A stretch of 64,000 nt of DNA from Flavobacteriales bacterium UBA7666. Lineage in GTDB: Bacteria; Bacteroidota; Bacteroidia; Flavobacteriales_D; Crocinitomicaceae. Under the pieces are notes generated by a model. That model searched no databases, had not been told where the DNA came from, and worked only from the letters and a program-made list of their open reading frames with translations. The translations under genes were made by a program, and so were the position numbers. Of this stretch, positions 42,584-51,008 are shown in pieces (position 1 is the first letter of the stretch; the number at the start of each line of letters is the position of its first letter). The stretch lies in assembly GCA_002483265.1 (NCBI GenBank), contig DLHO01000022.1:306310-370309 (forward strand), read 5' to 3'.

Positions 42584-43531
42584 CTATAATTTGACAAACT
42601 TTTTTGTAGCCAGAAAGTTTTTGTCTGCATCATATACCGATAGATAATAAATGCCGGTATTTAATGTTTCCATATCCAATGTTGTTTTCGGATTTTGTTC
42701 CTTGAACTGTTTGATCACTTTGCCTTCGGAAGAATAAATAACATAGCCTACATTTTGCTGTGAACCCAAAAAATTGGTTTCAAGTGTTGAATATACCGGG
42801 TTTGGCGAAATCTGAAAAGTTTCAACGTTTGTTTCTTCAAGACCTAAAGGTGGTGTAATTGCAATGTAGATATTATCATACATCAAACCGTCTCTATTGG
42901 TTTGATTTCCGTCGCTTGTGAATGTAAAGCGCCATTGGATGGTTGTCCCTGCAGGAATAGCCAGATAAGATCCTAAATTCCCCAAATTAATGGAACGATA
43001 AATCCAACCATTTGAGCTACCAGATAGGGTTGGAGGAATAGTTCCATTCGGTCCGGAAAGATCCCAGTCTAAATAAGAACCATAAGTTGGGTCGTTCACG
43101 TTCAATAAGTTAATCCATGTAGTGCCATTGTCAGGGGAAAATTCAATTGTACCATAATCTGTGAGCGTGTCTGAATCTACATTGTAATCAAATTTAAGGT
43201 GAAAATTTGCCCAGTGGATTGAATTGGAAGGCTCATAGGTTGTATATGAGATGGCAAATGCCGAAGTATTATTTACTGGATAAGTATCCAGTGTATCTGT
43301 TACAATTGCTCTTAAAGAGTTAAAACCTGTCGTAAAATTTGTTTTTTGGGGTTGGCCTATTTCCCAAACATTGTTAGGTGTGTTTTCAATCGTAAATATG
43401 GATTCAGGATTTGCTTGAGAGTCCTCGCAATTTGTGTTTGATTCAAAGCAATAGCTAGTAACCAAAATTTGACTTTTTGCAGAAAAAATCAAAGAAAATA
43501 GGATTAAAAGCGTTACGGCAGTTGTTTTCAT
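42584..43531 (-). CDS. Secreted protein with type IX secretion sorting domain
   Basis: A 315-residue protein: signal peptide 1-20 (ending SAKSQ), a beta-sandwich about 25-230 with a jelly-roll pattern (WANFHLKFDYNVDSDTLTDYGTIEFSPDNGTTW, WIYRSINLGNLGSYLAI, IQWRFTFTSDG), and a T9SS type A C-terminal domain about 240-315 (QISPNPVYSTLETNF ... LNTGIYYLSVYDADKNF). It is carried across the outer membrane by T9SS and may attach to the surface. The sandwich suggests a binding role. No catalytic motif. It lies between small envelope genes on the same strand. Confidence 0.85.
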   Translation of the reverse strand: MKTTAVTLLILFSLIFSAKSQILVTSYCFESNTNCEDSQANPESIFTIENTPNNVWEIGQPQKTNFTTGFNSLRAIVTDTLDTYPVNNTSAFAISYTTYEPSNSIHWANFHLKFDYNVDSDTLTDYGTIEFSPDNGTTWINLLNVNDPTYGSYLDWDLSGPNGTIPPTLSGSSNGWIYRSINLGNLGSYLAIPAGTTIQWRFTFTSDGNQTNRDGLMYDNIYIAITPPLGLEETNVETFQISPNPVYSTLETNFLGSQQNVGYVIYSSEGKVIKQFKEQNPKTTLDMETLNTGIYYLSVYDADKNFLATKKFVKL

Positions 43532-43598
43532 TAGGTGTCTTTTAATTATGTAAAGTATTCTTATTCTATAAAGGTAGTTGAATTATTTGACAGTATAT

Positions 43599-43994
43599 TT
43601 ATTGGTTTTTCAAAATAATCCGCGCAAACTTCCAAACCCCGACAGTTTTCCGGTTGAAGTTCAATACATAGAGCAATTCGCTGTTCATCAGTTCTGGCTT
43701 CACGATTTGAACATAAGTTTCCAATTTGCTTGAAAGATGTTTCAATTGAAGGACTTGTTCGCTGCTGATATAATCAAAAACACTAAGTGTTGCATTGTCT
43801 TCTCCTCCCCAATCTGTCGATAATTCGAAACTCAATGTATCTCCTTCGGAAACTTCCAGCTCCAGGAGTTGGGAACCACCTTCATAACTCGTCGCTACCA
43901 GTTGATGATTCACATAGATGCGTATTTCGTCCAGACTATCGGCATAGATCAGATTACTAAACAATAGGATGATACCGAGAAAAATGTGTTTCAT
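43599..43994 (-). CDS. Small secreted protein of unknown function
   Basis: A 131-residue protein with a signal peptide (MKHIFLGIILLFSNLIYAD). The mature part is a compact beta domain (LDEIRIYVNHQLVATSYEGGSQLLELEVSEGDTLSFELSTDWGGEDNATLSVFDY), with no anchor and no T9SS domain. The T9SS protein gene starts 67 bp downstream on the same strand. Function unknown. Confidence 0.72.
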   Translation of the reverse strand: MKHIFLGIILLFSNLIYADSLDEIRIYVNHQLVATSYEGGSQLLELEVSEGDTLSFELSTDWGGEDNATLSVFDYISSEQVLQLKHLSSKLETYVQIVKPELMNSELLYVLNFNRKTVGVWKFARIILKNQ

Positions 43995-44354
43995 GGGTTA
44001 AAAGCTGTTTCAGTTAAGACTTAAAAACAAGATACTAATAATTTGATTGTAACGAAATAATAAACAGCCCAAAAAATAGATACCATGGTAATGGTTCGCT
44101 ATATGGCGAATTAGCGAATTGGCGAATTGGCAGATTTTGAAACTGTAAATGAAGGATGTCGAAAAAAATGAATATGAAAAGTTGTTCGTAAATCCTTTAC
44201 GTGGTTAATAACTATTTTTGCCTTGTTGATTAATTATTAATCATTTTTAGATTTAAAAATAATCAAATTAGTAATTTTGTAGTCGGAACTAAGTTACAAC
44301 TTAGTTCCTGTTCGGAAACGTTATGCAGTCGTAAATTTTAAAAAAATACGAGAC
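43995..44354 (+). promoter_or_regulatory. 360-bp AT-rich regulatory region before the polymerase pair
   Basis: No gene. Two -7-like boxes point at the polymerase gene: TATTTTTG at 44213-44220 and TAATTTTG at 44272-44279. At 44103-44130 a GCGAATTGGCGAATTGGC motif repeats. The palindrome at 44285 lies 5 bp past the second box. Confidence 0.55.
44285..44308. promoter_or_regulatory. Perfect palindrome, candidate operator of the polymerase pair
   Basis: GGAACTAAGTT - AC - AACTTAGTTCC: 11-bp arms, 2-bp centre. It begins 5 bp after a TAATTTTG -7 box, at the expected transcription start, 47 bp before the ATG. A repressor bound here would block transcription. A repressor such as LexA or an S24-type peptidase is not encoded in the window. 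Confidence 0.6.
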
Positions 44355-45575
44355 ATGAACGAACAACAACGAAGCATTGTCCACATGGATTTAGACACCT
44401 TTTTTGTCTCCTGTGAACGCTTGGAAGACAGCCGCCTGAATGGAAAGCCAATCTTAATTGGTGGAGCATCCGACCGTGGAGTAGTAGCTAGTTGTAGTTA
44501 CGAGGCCCGGAAATATGGAATTCACTCTGCAATGCCCATGAAAATGGCAAGAGAACGCTGCCCGGAAGCAATTGTAATTAGTGGAAATTCTGCCAATTAC
44601 ACCAAATACTCCCGGATGGTCACAGATATTATTCAGGAGTCAGTTCCAGTGGTAGAAAAATCATCCATTGATGAATTCTATATGGATCTTTCGGGAATGG
44701 ATCGCTTCTTTGGATGCTATAAATATGCGGGTGAACTGCGGAATAAGATTATGAATGAAACCGGACTTCCCATTTCTTTTGGAATGTCAGTCAATAAAAC
44801 AGTTTCAAAGATCGCAACCGGAGAAGCCAAACCCAATAATCAGATGAATATCATCGACGGAGCAGAGAAATTGTTTTTAAATCCGCTGTCGGTTCAGAAG
44901 ATCCCGATGGTTGGACTGAAAACTTATCAGATGCTTTGCAATTTGGGAGTGAAACGCATCGGAACCATTCAGCAAATGCCGGTGGAAATGTTGGAAAGCG
45001 TACTTGGACAAAACGGAATTGCGATTTGGAAAAAAGCACAGGGGATTGACACGAGTCCGGTGATTCAATACAGCGAACGAAAATCGATCTCCAGTGAGCG
45101 CACATTTGAGAAAGATACAATTGATGTTGTTCGATTGAAAGCGATTGTTTTTGCACTAGCCGAGAATTTAGTATTCCAGTTGCGGAAAGGGAAAAAAGTC
45201 TGCGCCTGTGTTACGGTGAAGATCCGTTATTCCGATTTTCAAACAAAGACCTTACAGCAACGGATTCCGTATTCGGCCGCGGATCATGAGATCATTCCAA
45301 TTGTGATGAATCTCTTTGAAAAATTACATAATCGAAGACTTCTGGTGCGTTTGGTTGGTGTACGAATGAGTGAACTGGTGCATGGAAATTATCAGATGCG
45401 TTTGTTTGATGAAGGTTCCCAGCTGGCGACTCTATATCATTCAATGGATGATATTCGAGAGCGTTTCGGCGAACGGGCAATCCAGCGTGCAGTCGGCATG
45501 CAGATGAAGAGAATCGGACATTTCAATCCTTTTCGGGGAGAAACTCCAGTGATAGTTGCAAACCGGATTGTCTAA
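44355..45575 (+). CDS. Y-family DNA polymerase (Pol IV/DinB or UmuC-like)
   Basis: A 406-residue translesion polymerase. The palm starts HMDLDTFFVSCERL (first catalytic Asp), with the SIDEFYMDLSG motif (catalytic Asp-Glu) near residue 102, and SFGMSVNKTVSKIATGEAKPNN; the little finger occupies about 240-350. It copies past DNA damage with low fidelity. Near full length for DinB; no C-terminal beta-clamp motif was identified with certainty. It is followed on the same strand by a DnaE-type polymerase, the arrangement of mutagenic cassettes in which an ImuB-like and a DnaE2-like protein work together. The regular catalytic residues are all present. Confidence 0.95.
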   Translation: MNEQQRSIVHMDLDTFFVSCERLEDSRLNGKPILIGGASDRGVVASCSYEARKYGIHSAMPMKMARERCPEAIVISGNSANYTKYSRMVTDIIQESVPVVEKSSIDEFYMDLSGMDRFFGCYKYAGELRNKIMNETGLPISFGMSVNKTVSKIATGEAKPNNQMNIIDGAEKLFLNPLSVQKIPMVGLKTYQMLCNLGVKRIGTIQQMPVEMLESVLGQNGIAIWKKAQGIDTSPVIQYSERKSISSERTFEKDTIDVVRLKAIVFALAENLVFQLRKGKKVCACVTVKIRYSDFQTKTLQQRIPYSAADHEIIPIVMNLFEKLHNRRLLVRLVGVRMSELVHGNYQMRLFDEGSQLATLYHSMDDIRERFGERAIQRAVGMQMKRIGHFNPFRGETPVIVANRIV

Positions 45576-45934
45576 CATTTTTACCGAAGAGAGAAAAATG
45601 GGAACGGAATTATCGAATATCCGAAGCAAACAGGGTTTCAACTTCACAGGAAAACAAGAGAATAAAATGAATTAAAGCAAAACCAACCACTAATCACACC
45701 TTTTGTTGCCCTCTGTTCACTAACAACTACCAACCACCACCAAGGCCTAACGCCTGACCACGAATGAACAGGGGGAAACGATTGGAATCAGATTCCTGGA
45801 TGTCACGCTGCTGCCGGATTAAGAAAGAAGGTATAAGCACCGTGGCATCAGGAATTTGGTTGTTTATTGGTTATAAGGAATTCGTAATTCGTATCCCGAT
45901 AGCTATCGGGACGTAATTCGTAATTAATACAGTT
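45576..45934 (+). other. Spacer between the two polymerase genes
   Basis: 359 bp with no confident gene. A 50-codon frame (45764-45916, MNRGKRLESDSWMSRCCRIKKEG...) is possible but runs into a palindrome and is not supported. CCCGATAGCTATCGGG at 45895-45910 is a perfect 16-bp palindrome that recurs at 63874; the flanks CGTAATTCGTA repeat on both sides. A wide gap here means the DnaE-type gene may also have its own promoter. Confidence 0.6.
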
Positions 45935-48880
45935 ATGCTAAACATTCATTCATGCTACAGCCTGAAATATGGAATGGTGAATCCGGAAGAACTGGTTCAT
46001 TGGGGATCAAATTCGGGTTATGAACGCATTGCACTGACGGATATCAATAACACTTCCGCAGTGTTGAACTTTGTGCGTTACAGTCAGGAGAACGGGCGCA
46101 TTCCTGTTGTTGGAGTTGATTTTCGGAACGGAATTTCGTGTTGTTATGTCGTTCTAGCCAAAAACAATGAAGGTTTTTTGGAAATAAATCGGTTTCTGAG
46201 CAGGCATACACACGAGGAAACTTCTTTTCCTGCAAAAGCGCCGCAATTTGAACATTGTGTGGTGATTTATTCCTGGGGAAAAGAGCCGGAAATTCTTGAA
46301 TCGTATGAATTTATTGGTGTAGCAGCTCATCAATTAAACCGGTTTCGAATGAATTCAGACAAAGATTCGGATAAATACCTGGCGCTTTCAAGTATGACTT
46401 TCCGTTCGAAACGAGACTTCAATACACACCGTTTGCTTCGCGCAATTGATCAAAATGTGTTGCTTTCAAAATTAATCCCTGAAGAACAAAGCAGGGAAGA
46501 TGCCGTGTTTTTGCAAAGAGAGACCTTATTAAATAACTATGAAGAATTCACTGAGCTGGTGCTTCGTTCGGAAGAAATCTTGAAAGCGTGTTCCATTGAA
46601 TTTGAATTTGCACCTCAGGCGGCTTCACAGAATTTGGCGCTTTACACGCATTCAAGAGAAAATGATTTAGCATTGATCCGCTCATTGTGCGAAGAAGGTT
46701 TGAAACACCGCTATGATAGCAATACAACAGAAATTCAAGAGCGAATTGAAAAAGAAATTAAGATTATCGACGAGAAAAATTACGTTACTTATTTTTTAAT
46801 CGCTTGGGATATTATTTCCTACGCAAAATCCAAAGGCTATTATTATGTCGGAAGAGGAAGTGGAGCCAATAGTTTGGTGGCCTATTTATTGGGAATTACA
46901 GATGTTGATCCGCTGGAACTGGATTTGTATTTTGAACGTTTCATTAACCTGTACCGACAGAATCCGCCTGATTTCGATATTGATTTTTCCTGGCGCGACC
47001 GCGATGATGTGATTCAATACATGTTTGACCGCTTTGAGAATACGGCTTTGATCTGTACTTACAATACTTTTCAATACAAAGCTACCGTGCGCGAATTGGG
47101 AAAGGTATTTGGTTTGCCCAAAACTGATATTGACCTGCTTTCAGGTGATAAAAATCTGGGAGATAAAGCAGACCCGATTCAGCAGTTAGTGTTGAAGTAC
47201 AGCAAATTGATCGCAGGACTTCCGTCGCATTTAAGCGTTCATGCAGGGGGAATGATCATTAGTGAAAAACCGATCAATTACTTTACTGCTACTTTTTTGA
47301 CTTCTAAAGGATACAAAACCACACAGTTTTCCATGATCGAATCGGAAGATGTGGGTCTTTACAAATTTGATATTCTTTCTCAAAGAGGATTAGGGAAAAT
47401 TCGGGATACGCTGGATATTATTGCATACAATCAGCCGGATTGTCCGCCTCACGATATTCATGATGTGCGCAGATTTATTGTAGATGACAAGATCAATAAA
47501 TTATTGCGGGAGGCAACTGCAATTGGCTGTTTTTATGTTGAATCTCCTGGTATGCGTATGTTGATGATCAAGCTTCGTACGAATACTTACCTGGAATTAG
47601 TAGCTGCAAGTTCTATTATCAGGCCCGGTGTTGCTTCTTCCGGAATGATGCGGGAATATATTTTGAGACATCGAAACCCGGAGCGGGTCAAGCAAGCGCA
47701 TCCTGTTTTGTTGGATATTATGCCGGATACTTACGGAGTAATGGTTTATCAGGAAGATGTGATCAAAGTGGCCAACCAATTCGGCGGATTGGATTTGGCT
47801 GAGTCGGATGTTTTGAGGAGAGGAATGTCGGGAAAATTCCGATCCCGGGATGAGTTTTTGCTCGTTCAGGGGAAGTTCTTTGAAAATTCAAAGCAAAGAG
47901 GCCATTCAGAAAAAGACATTCAGGAAATTTGGAGACAGATTGAAAGTTTTGCCGGATACGCTTTTTCAAAAGGTCATTCCGCTTCCTATGCGGTGGAAAG
48001 TTATCAGTGTTTATATCTAAAAGCATATTATCCGCTAGAATATATGGTTGCGACGATCAATAATTTTGGTGGATTTTACCGAACCGAAGTGTATGTTTTG
48101 GAAGCTAGAAAACTGGGGGCAAGGGTGGAAGCTCCGTGTATCAATCGCAGCAGGGGAGAGACAATCATTCATGGAACAATAATCTACCTCGGATTTCAAC
48201 ACATTGCGGGAATTGAAATGAAACATCTCCAGTACTTGATCCGGGAACGGGAATCAGGAGGTGAATTCATAGGATTTAATGATCTGTTACAGCGAATAGC
48301 ACTTCCTTTAGAACAATTGTTGTTATTGATTCGTGTTGGAGCGCTTCGGTCCTTTGGAATTCCAAAGAAAGAGCTGATGTGGAATGCCCATTTGAACTTT
48401 CACAAAGTATTGCTGAAATCAAAAAGTCAACCTCAATTGTTTTTGCAGGAACGTCGTGAATTTGTATTTCCGGAATTGAGCGAAACGGATTTTGAAGAGG
48501 TTTTTGAACACATGGAATTGTTGGATTTCCCTTTGTGTAATCCCTTCGATATCTTGGAAGAAAAACCAACAGATTATGTACTGGCTAAGAATCTTGCAAA
48601 CCACGTAAACAGGAAAATTTGCGTTTATGGATATTTGATCGCAGTGAAAAAAATTGTGAGTTCAAAAAATCAAATTGTCCATTTTGGAACTTTGTTTGAT
48701 GTGGAAGGAGAACAGTTGGATACAGTTCAATTTCAAGATGTTGCTTTGAGATTTCCGTTTCGTGGAAGGGGCATTTATGCCATATATGGAAAAGTTGCCG
48801 AAGAGTTTGGGCATTTCACCATTGAAGTTGAAAACATGTTGAAAGTTCCTTATCGAAAGGATGTTCGCTATATAGATTGA
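45935..48880 (+). CDS. DNA polymerase III alpha-subunit-type polymerase (DnaE2-like)
   Basis: A 981-residue C-family polymerase. PHP domain about 1-230 (MLNIHSCYSLKYGMVNPEELVHW), palm with the catalytic acidic segment PPDFDIDFSWRDRDDVIQYMFDRF near residue 345, HAGGMIISEKPI, fingers (MVYQEDVIKVANQFGGLDLAESDVLRRGMSGK), the tandem HhH region and a C-terminal OB domain about 900-975. About 981 residues is shorter than the replicative DnaE of ~1150 and in the range of error-prone DnaE2. It probably extends from lesions bypassed by the Y-family polymerase. The arrangement suggests damage-induced mutagenesis. It should not be the cell's only replicative polymerase. Confidence 0.93.
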   Translation: MLNIHSCYSLKYGMVNPEELVHWGSNSGYERIALTDINNTSAVLNFVRYSQENGRIPVVGVDFRNGISCCYVVLAKNNEGFLEINRFLSRHTHEETSFPAKAPQFEHCVVIYSWGKEPEILESYEFIGVAAHQLNRFRMNSDKDSDKYLALSSMTFRSKRDFNTHRLLRAIDQNVLLSKLIPEEQSREDAVFLQRETLLNNYEEFTELVLRSEEILKACSIEFEFAPQAASQNLALYTHSRENDLALIRSLCEEGLKHRYDSNTTEIQERIEKEIKIIDEKNYVTYFLIAWDIISYAKSKGYYYVGRGSGANSLVAYLLGITDVDPLELDLYFERFINLYRQNPPDFDIDFSWRDRDDVIQYMFDRFENTALICTYNTFQYKATVRELGKVFGLPKTDIDLLSGDKNLGDKADPIQQLVLKYSKLIAGLPSHLSVHAGGMIISEKPINYFTATFLTSKGYKTTQFSMIESEDVGLYKFDILSQRGLGKIRDTLDIIAYNQPDCPPHDIHDVRRFIVDDKINKLLREATAIGCFYVESPGMRMLMIKLRTNTYLELVAASSIIRPGVASSGMMREYILRHRNPERVKQAHPVLLDIMPDTYGVMVYQEDVIKVANQFGGLDLAESDVLRRGMSGKFRSRDEFLLVQGKFFENSKQRGHSEKDIQEIWRQIESFAGYAFSKGHSASYAVESYQCLYLKAYYPLEYMVATINNFGGFYRTEVYVLEARKLGARVEAPCINRSRGETIIHGTIIYLGFQHIAGIEMKHLQYLIRERESGGEFIGFNDLLQRIALPLEQLLLLIRVGALRSFGIPKKELMWNAHLNFHKVLLKSKSQPQLFLQERREFVFPELSETDFEEVFEHMELLDFPLCNPFDILEEKPTDYVLAKNLANHVNRKICVYGYLIAVKKIVSSKNQIVHFGTLFDVEGEQLDTVQFQDVALRFPFRGRGIYAIYGKVAEEFGHFTIEVENMLKVPYRKDVRYID

Positions 48881-48965
48881 TTATAATACAATTGTGTTAC
48901 TTTTAGAGTTTGAAAAATAATTCAAGACAAATAATTTTTAACTATACAAATAATTAAAAAAGTTG

Positions 48966-48973
48966 TATTTTCG
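48966..48973 (+). promoter_or_regulatory. -7 type box TATTTTCG
   Basis: Matches TAnnTTCG, 41 nt before ATG 49015. The leader is longer than for the other boxes. Confidence 0.4.
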
Positions 48974-49014
48974 CCACATCAGAACTATACTACACATCTA
49001 ATCAGAAATGTTAC

Positions 49015-49542
49015 ATGAAATTGTTTGATTTTTTCAAGTACAAAAAATCCCCAATCAAAGAGGAAGAGCCACCGATAGTATTGAATTCCGGTGACGATAT
49101 CTTCGATAAGATTCAGCAAGAATTTATCAGCAAAGCAACCACTAATGCTGAAAAAATTGTCCGCGCCTTTAATACAAAATATGACGGAGCTTTCGATTAT
49201 TCTATCAGAAGTTTGAATGTATTGGATAGTTTAATTGAAGATTTTTCAGATTTTGCAGATCTTTCAGATGAAGAGATGATTGATGACTTTTGCGCACAAG
49301 CCGGATCTTACATCCTTGAAGTTGCCAGAAGAAGCTATGGAGGAGTTTACTTTTGGGAAGATAATTTAAGACAACCCATGTTGAAAACCGGATTTCCGGA
49401 ATTTGAAGTGTCTATTTTGACTTTTGAAAAAGTGAAAAACCGCATTGTCAACGGAGATGAAGACAATATTCCGTATTTTTTTAAAGGATACTCAGAACGT
49501 ATTCGTAAAGCTGTAAAAGGCGATATAGTGACTTTTGTTTAG
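49015..49542 (+). CDS. Small cytoplasmic protein of unknown function
   Basis: A 175-residue acidic protein with no signal or membrane segment. Helical start (DDIFDKIQQEFISKATTNAEKIVRAF), then FDYSIRSLNVLDSLIEDFSDFADLSDEEMIDDFCAQAGSYILEVARRSYGGVYFWEDN, a pattern seen in small DUF3806-like proteins of unknown role. It is alone between the polymerase gene and a convergent repeat. Confidence 0.65.
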   Translation: MKLFDFFKYKKSPIKEEEPPIVLNSGDDIFDKIQQEFISKATTNAEKIVRAFNTKYDGAFDYSIRSLNVLDSLIEDFSDFADLSDEEMIDDFCAQAGSYILEVARRSYGGVYFWEDNLRQPMLKTGFPEFEVSILTFEKVKNRIVNGDEDNIPYFFKGYSERIRKAVKGDIVTFV

Positions 49543-49547
49543 TAAAA

Positions 49548-49620
49548 GACTTTAAGACTATAGACACGAGACATAAGACTTGAATTAGTCTAAAGTCTAT
49601 AGTCTTTCATCTTAAGTCTT
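49548..49620. terminator. Inverted repeat between convergent genes
   Basis: AAAGACTTTAAGACTATAGAC and its imperfect complement GTCTATAGTCTTTCATCTTAAGTCTTT bracket AGACATAAGACTTGAATTAGTCT. Convergent stops at 49542 and 49621; a likely two-way terminator. Confidence 0.6.
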
Positions 49621-50862
49621 TTAATTACCAGTAGGTTTCTTCTTTCCGTAAAACTTCTTCTTATTATTGCGATTTTTATTTTGGCCGTTAGAAGGTGAAC
49701 CACCACCACCAGTTTTCCATTCAGGAGTTGGTCCGAATTCTTCAGGAAGAGCTACACGCTGAATTTCCATTTCGATCAAACGTTCAATCCGTGATAGTTT
49801 CGGCATATCTTTCTGATTAATCAAAGTATATGCTTCTCCTTTTGTATTTGCGCGCGCTGTTCTTCCAATCCGATGCACATAATCTTCAGCATCTCTTGGA
49901 GCATCATAATTGATAACCAGATTGATCTCCTTGATATCAATTCCACGACTCATTACATCTGTAGCAACCAGGATGCGTGTTCGTTTAGATCGGAAACCTC
50001 TTAAAACTTCTTCGCGTTCTTCCTGCTCCAGATTGGAGGAAACACCCTGTGTATTTTTATATCCGGCTTTTTTAAGTGCATAAACGATTTCGTGAACCTT
50101 GCTTTTTGCCGAAGTAAAGATGATAATACTGTCGTAGTTTACGCGTTCCTTTAGAATAAAATCCAATGCGGCATTTTTTTGTTCATCAAAACAAAGAATC
50201 ACGTTTTGAGTAACCCCTGCTGCGGGTTTTGAAATAGAAAGTGCAATTTCTTTTGGATGGATCAGAATCTTTGATGCCAAATTTTTAATCTTCGATGGCA
50301 TTGTTGCACTAAAAAGTAAGGTTTGTCTCTTTTTAGGAAGATGCGAAATAATCCGCTCAATATCATCTGAAAATCCCATGTCCAGCATCTTATCTGCTTC
50401 ATCCAGAATCAAATGTTCCACTTGGGAAAAATCAACATAGCCTTGCATGATATGAGACAATAATTTTCCAGGAGTAGCAACGATAATATCCGTTCCTTCA
50501 ACGATTGCATTTTTTTGTTCTTCCCAGCGTGTACCGTCTCCACCGCCATAAATTGCAGTTGAGCCCACAGAAACAAAATAAGATAAACCTTGTATTTCCT
50601 GCTCTATTTGTATAGCAAGTTCTCGCGTTGGAACTAATATTAATGTATTGATAGAAGCATCTTCTTTTCCAGTCAATTTGTGCAAGATTGGAAGAATAAA
50701 CGCCGCTGTTTTACCAGTTCCCGTTTGCGCACATGCCAATAAGTCACTATTCGCTAATATTTCAGGGATGGAAAACTGTTGGATCGGAGTTGCATTTTCG
50801 AAGCCCATATGATGGATGGCTTCAAGGACCAAATCATTTAATCCTAATTCATTGAATTTCAT
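49621..50862 (-). CDS. DEAD-box RNA helicase
   Basis: A 413-residue ATP-dependent RNA helicase. All core motifs are visible: Q motif (ATPIQQFSIPEIL), AQTGTGKT, PTRELA, the DEAD box (LILDEADKMLDMGF), SAT, and in the second RecA domain ATDVMSRGIDI and HRIGRTAR. After about residue 370 a basic Gly/Asn/Lys-rich tail (GGGGSPSNGQNKNRNNKKKF) probably binds RNA without specificity. It resembles RhlE/CsdA-like helicases for cold adaptation or ribosome assembly. A TAACTTTG box in minus orientation at 50868-50875 lies 5 nt from the ATG, giving a possible leaderless mRNA. Confidence 0.96.
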   Translation of the reverse strand: MKFNELGLNDLVLEAIHHMGFENATPIQQFSIPEILANSDLLACAQTGTGKTAAFILPILHKLTGKEDASINTLILVPTRELAIQIEQEIQGLSYFVSVGSTAIYGGGDGTRWEEQKNAIVEGTDIIVATPGKLLSHIMQGYVDFSQVEHLILDEADKMLDMGFSDDIERIISHLPKKRQTLLFSATMPSKIKNLASKILIHPKEIALSISKPAAGVTQNVILCFDEQKNAALDFILKERVNYDSIIIFTSAKSKVHEIVYALKKAGYKNTQGVSSNLEQEEREEVLRGFRSKRTRILVATDVMSRGIDIKEINLVINYDAPRDAEDYVHRIGRTARANTKGEAYTLINQKDMPKLSRIERLIEMEIQRVALPEEFGPTPEWKTGGGGSPSNGQNKNRNNKKKFYGKKKPTGN

Positions 50863-50996
50863 AAATACAAAGTTAGTTAATCTTATTTAAGCATAGGTAT
50901 TTTTCGTGGATTAGATGCTTTCTTAATAAATTGTTAAAAACTGAAAAAAATAATTTTCCAAGCAACTAAATAGTTACTATATCCGTTTAGTATTCA

Positions 50997-51004
50997 TAGA
51001 TTTG
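50997..51004 (+). promoter_or_regulatory. -7 box TAGATTTG, 4 nt before the start codon
   Basis: Perfect TAnnTTTG ending 4 nt before ATG 51009. Predicts a leaderless transcript, as for 13056, 56485 and 61893. Confidence 0.45.
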
Positions 51005-51008
51005 CGTT

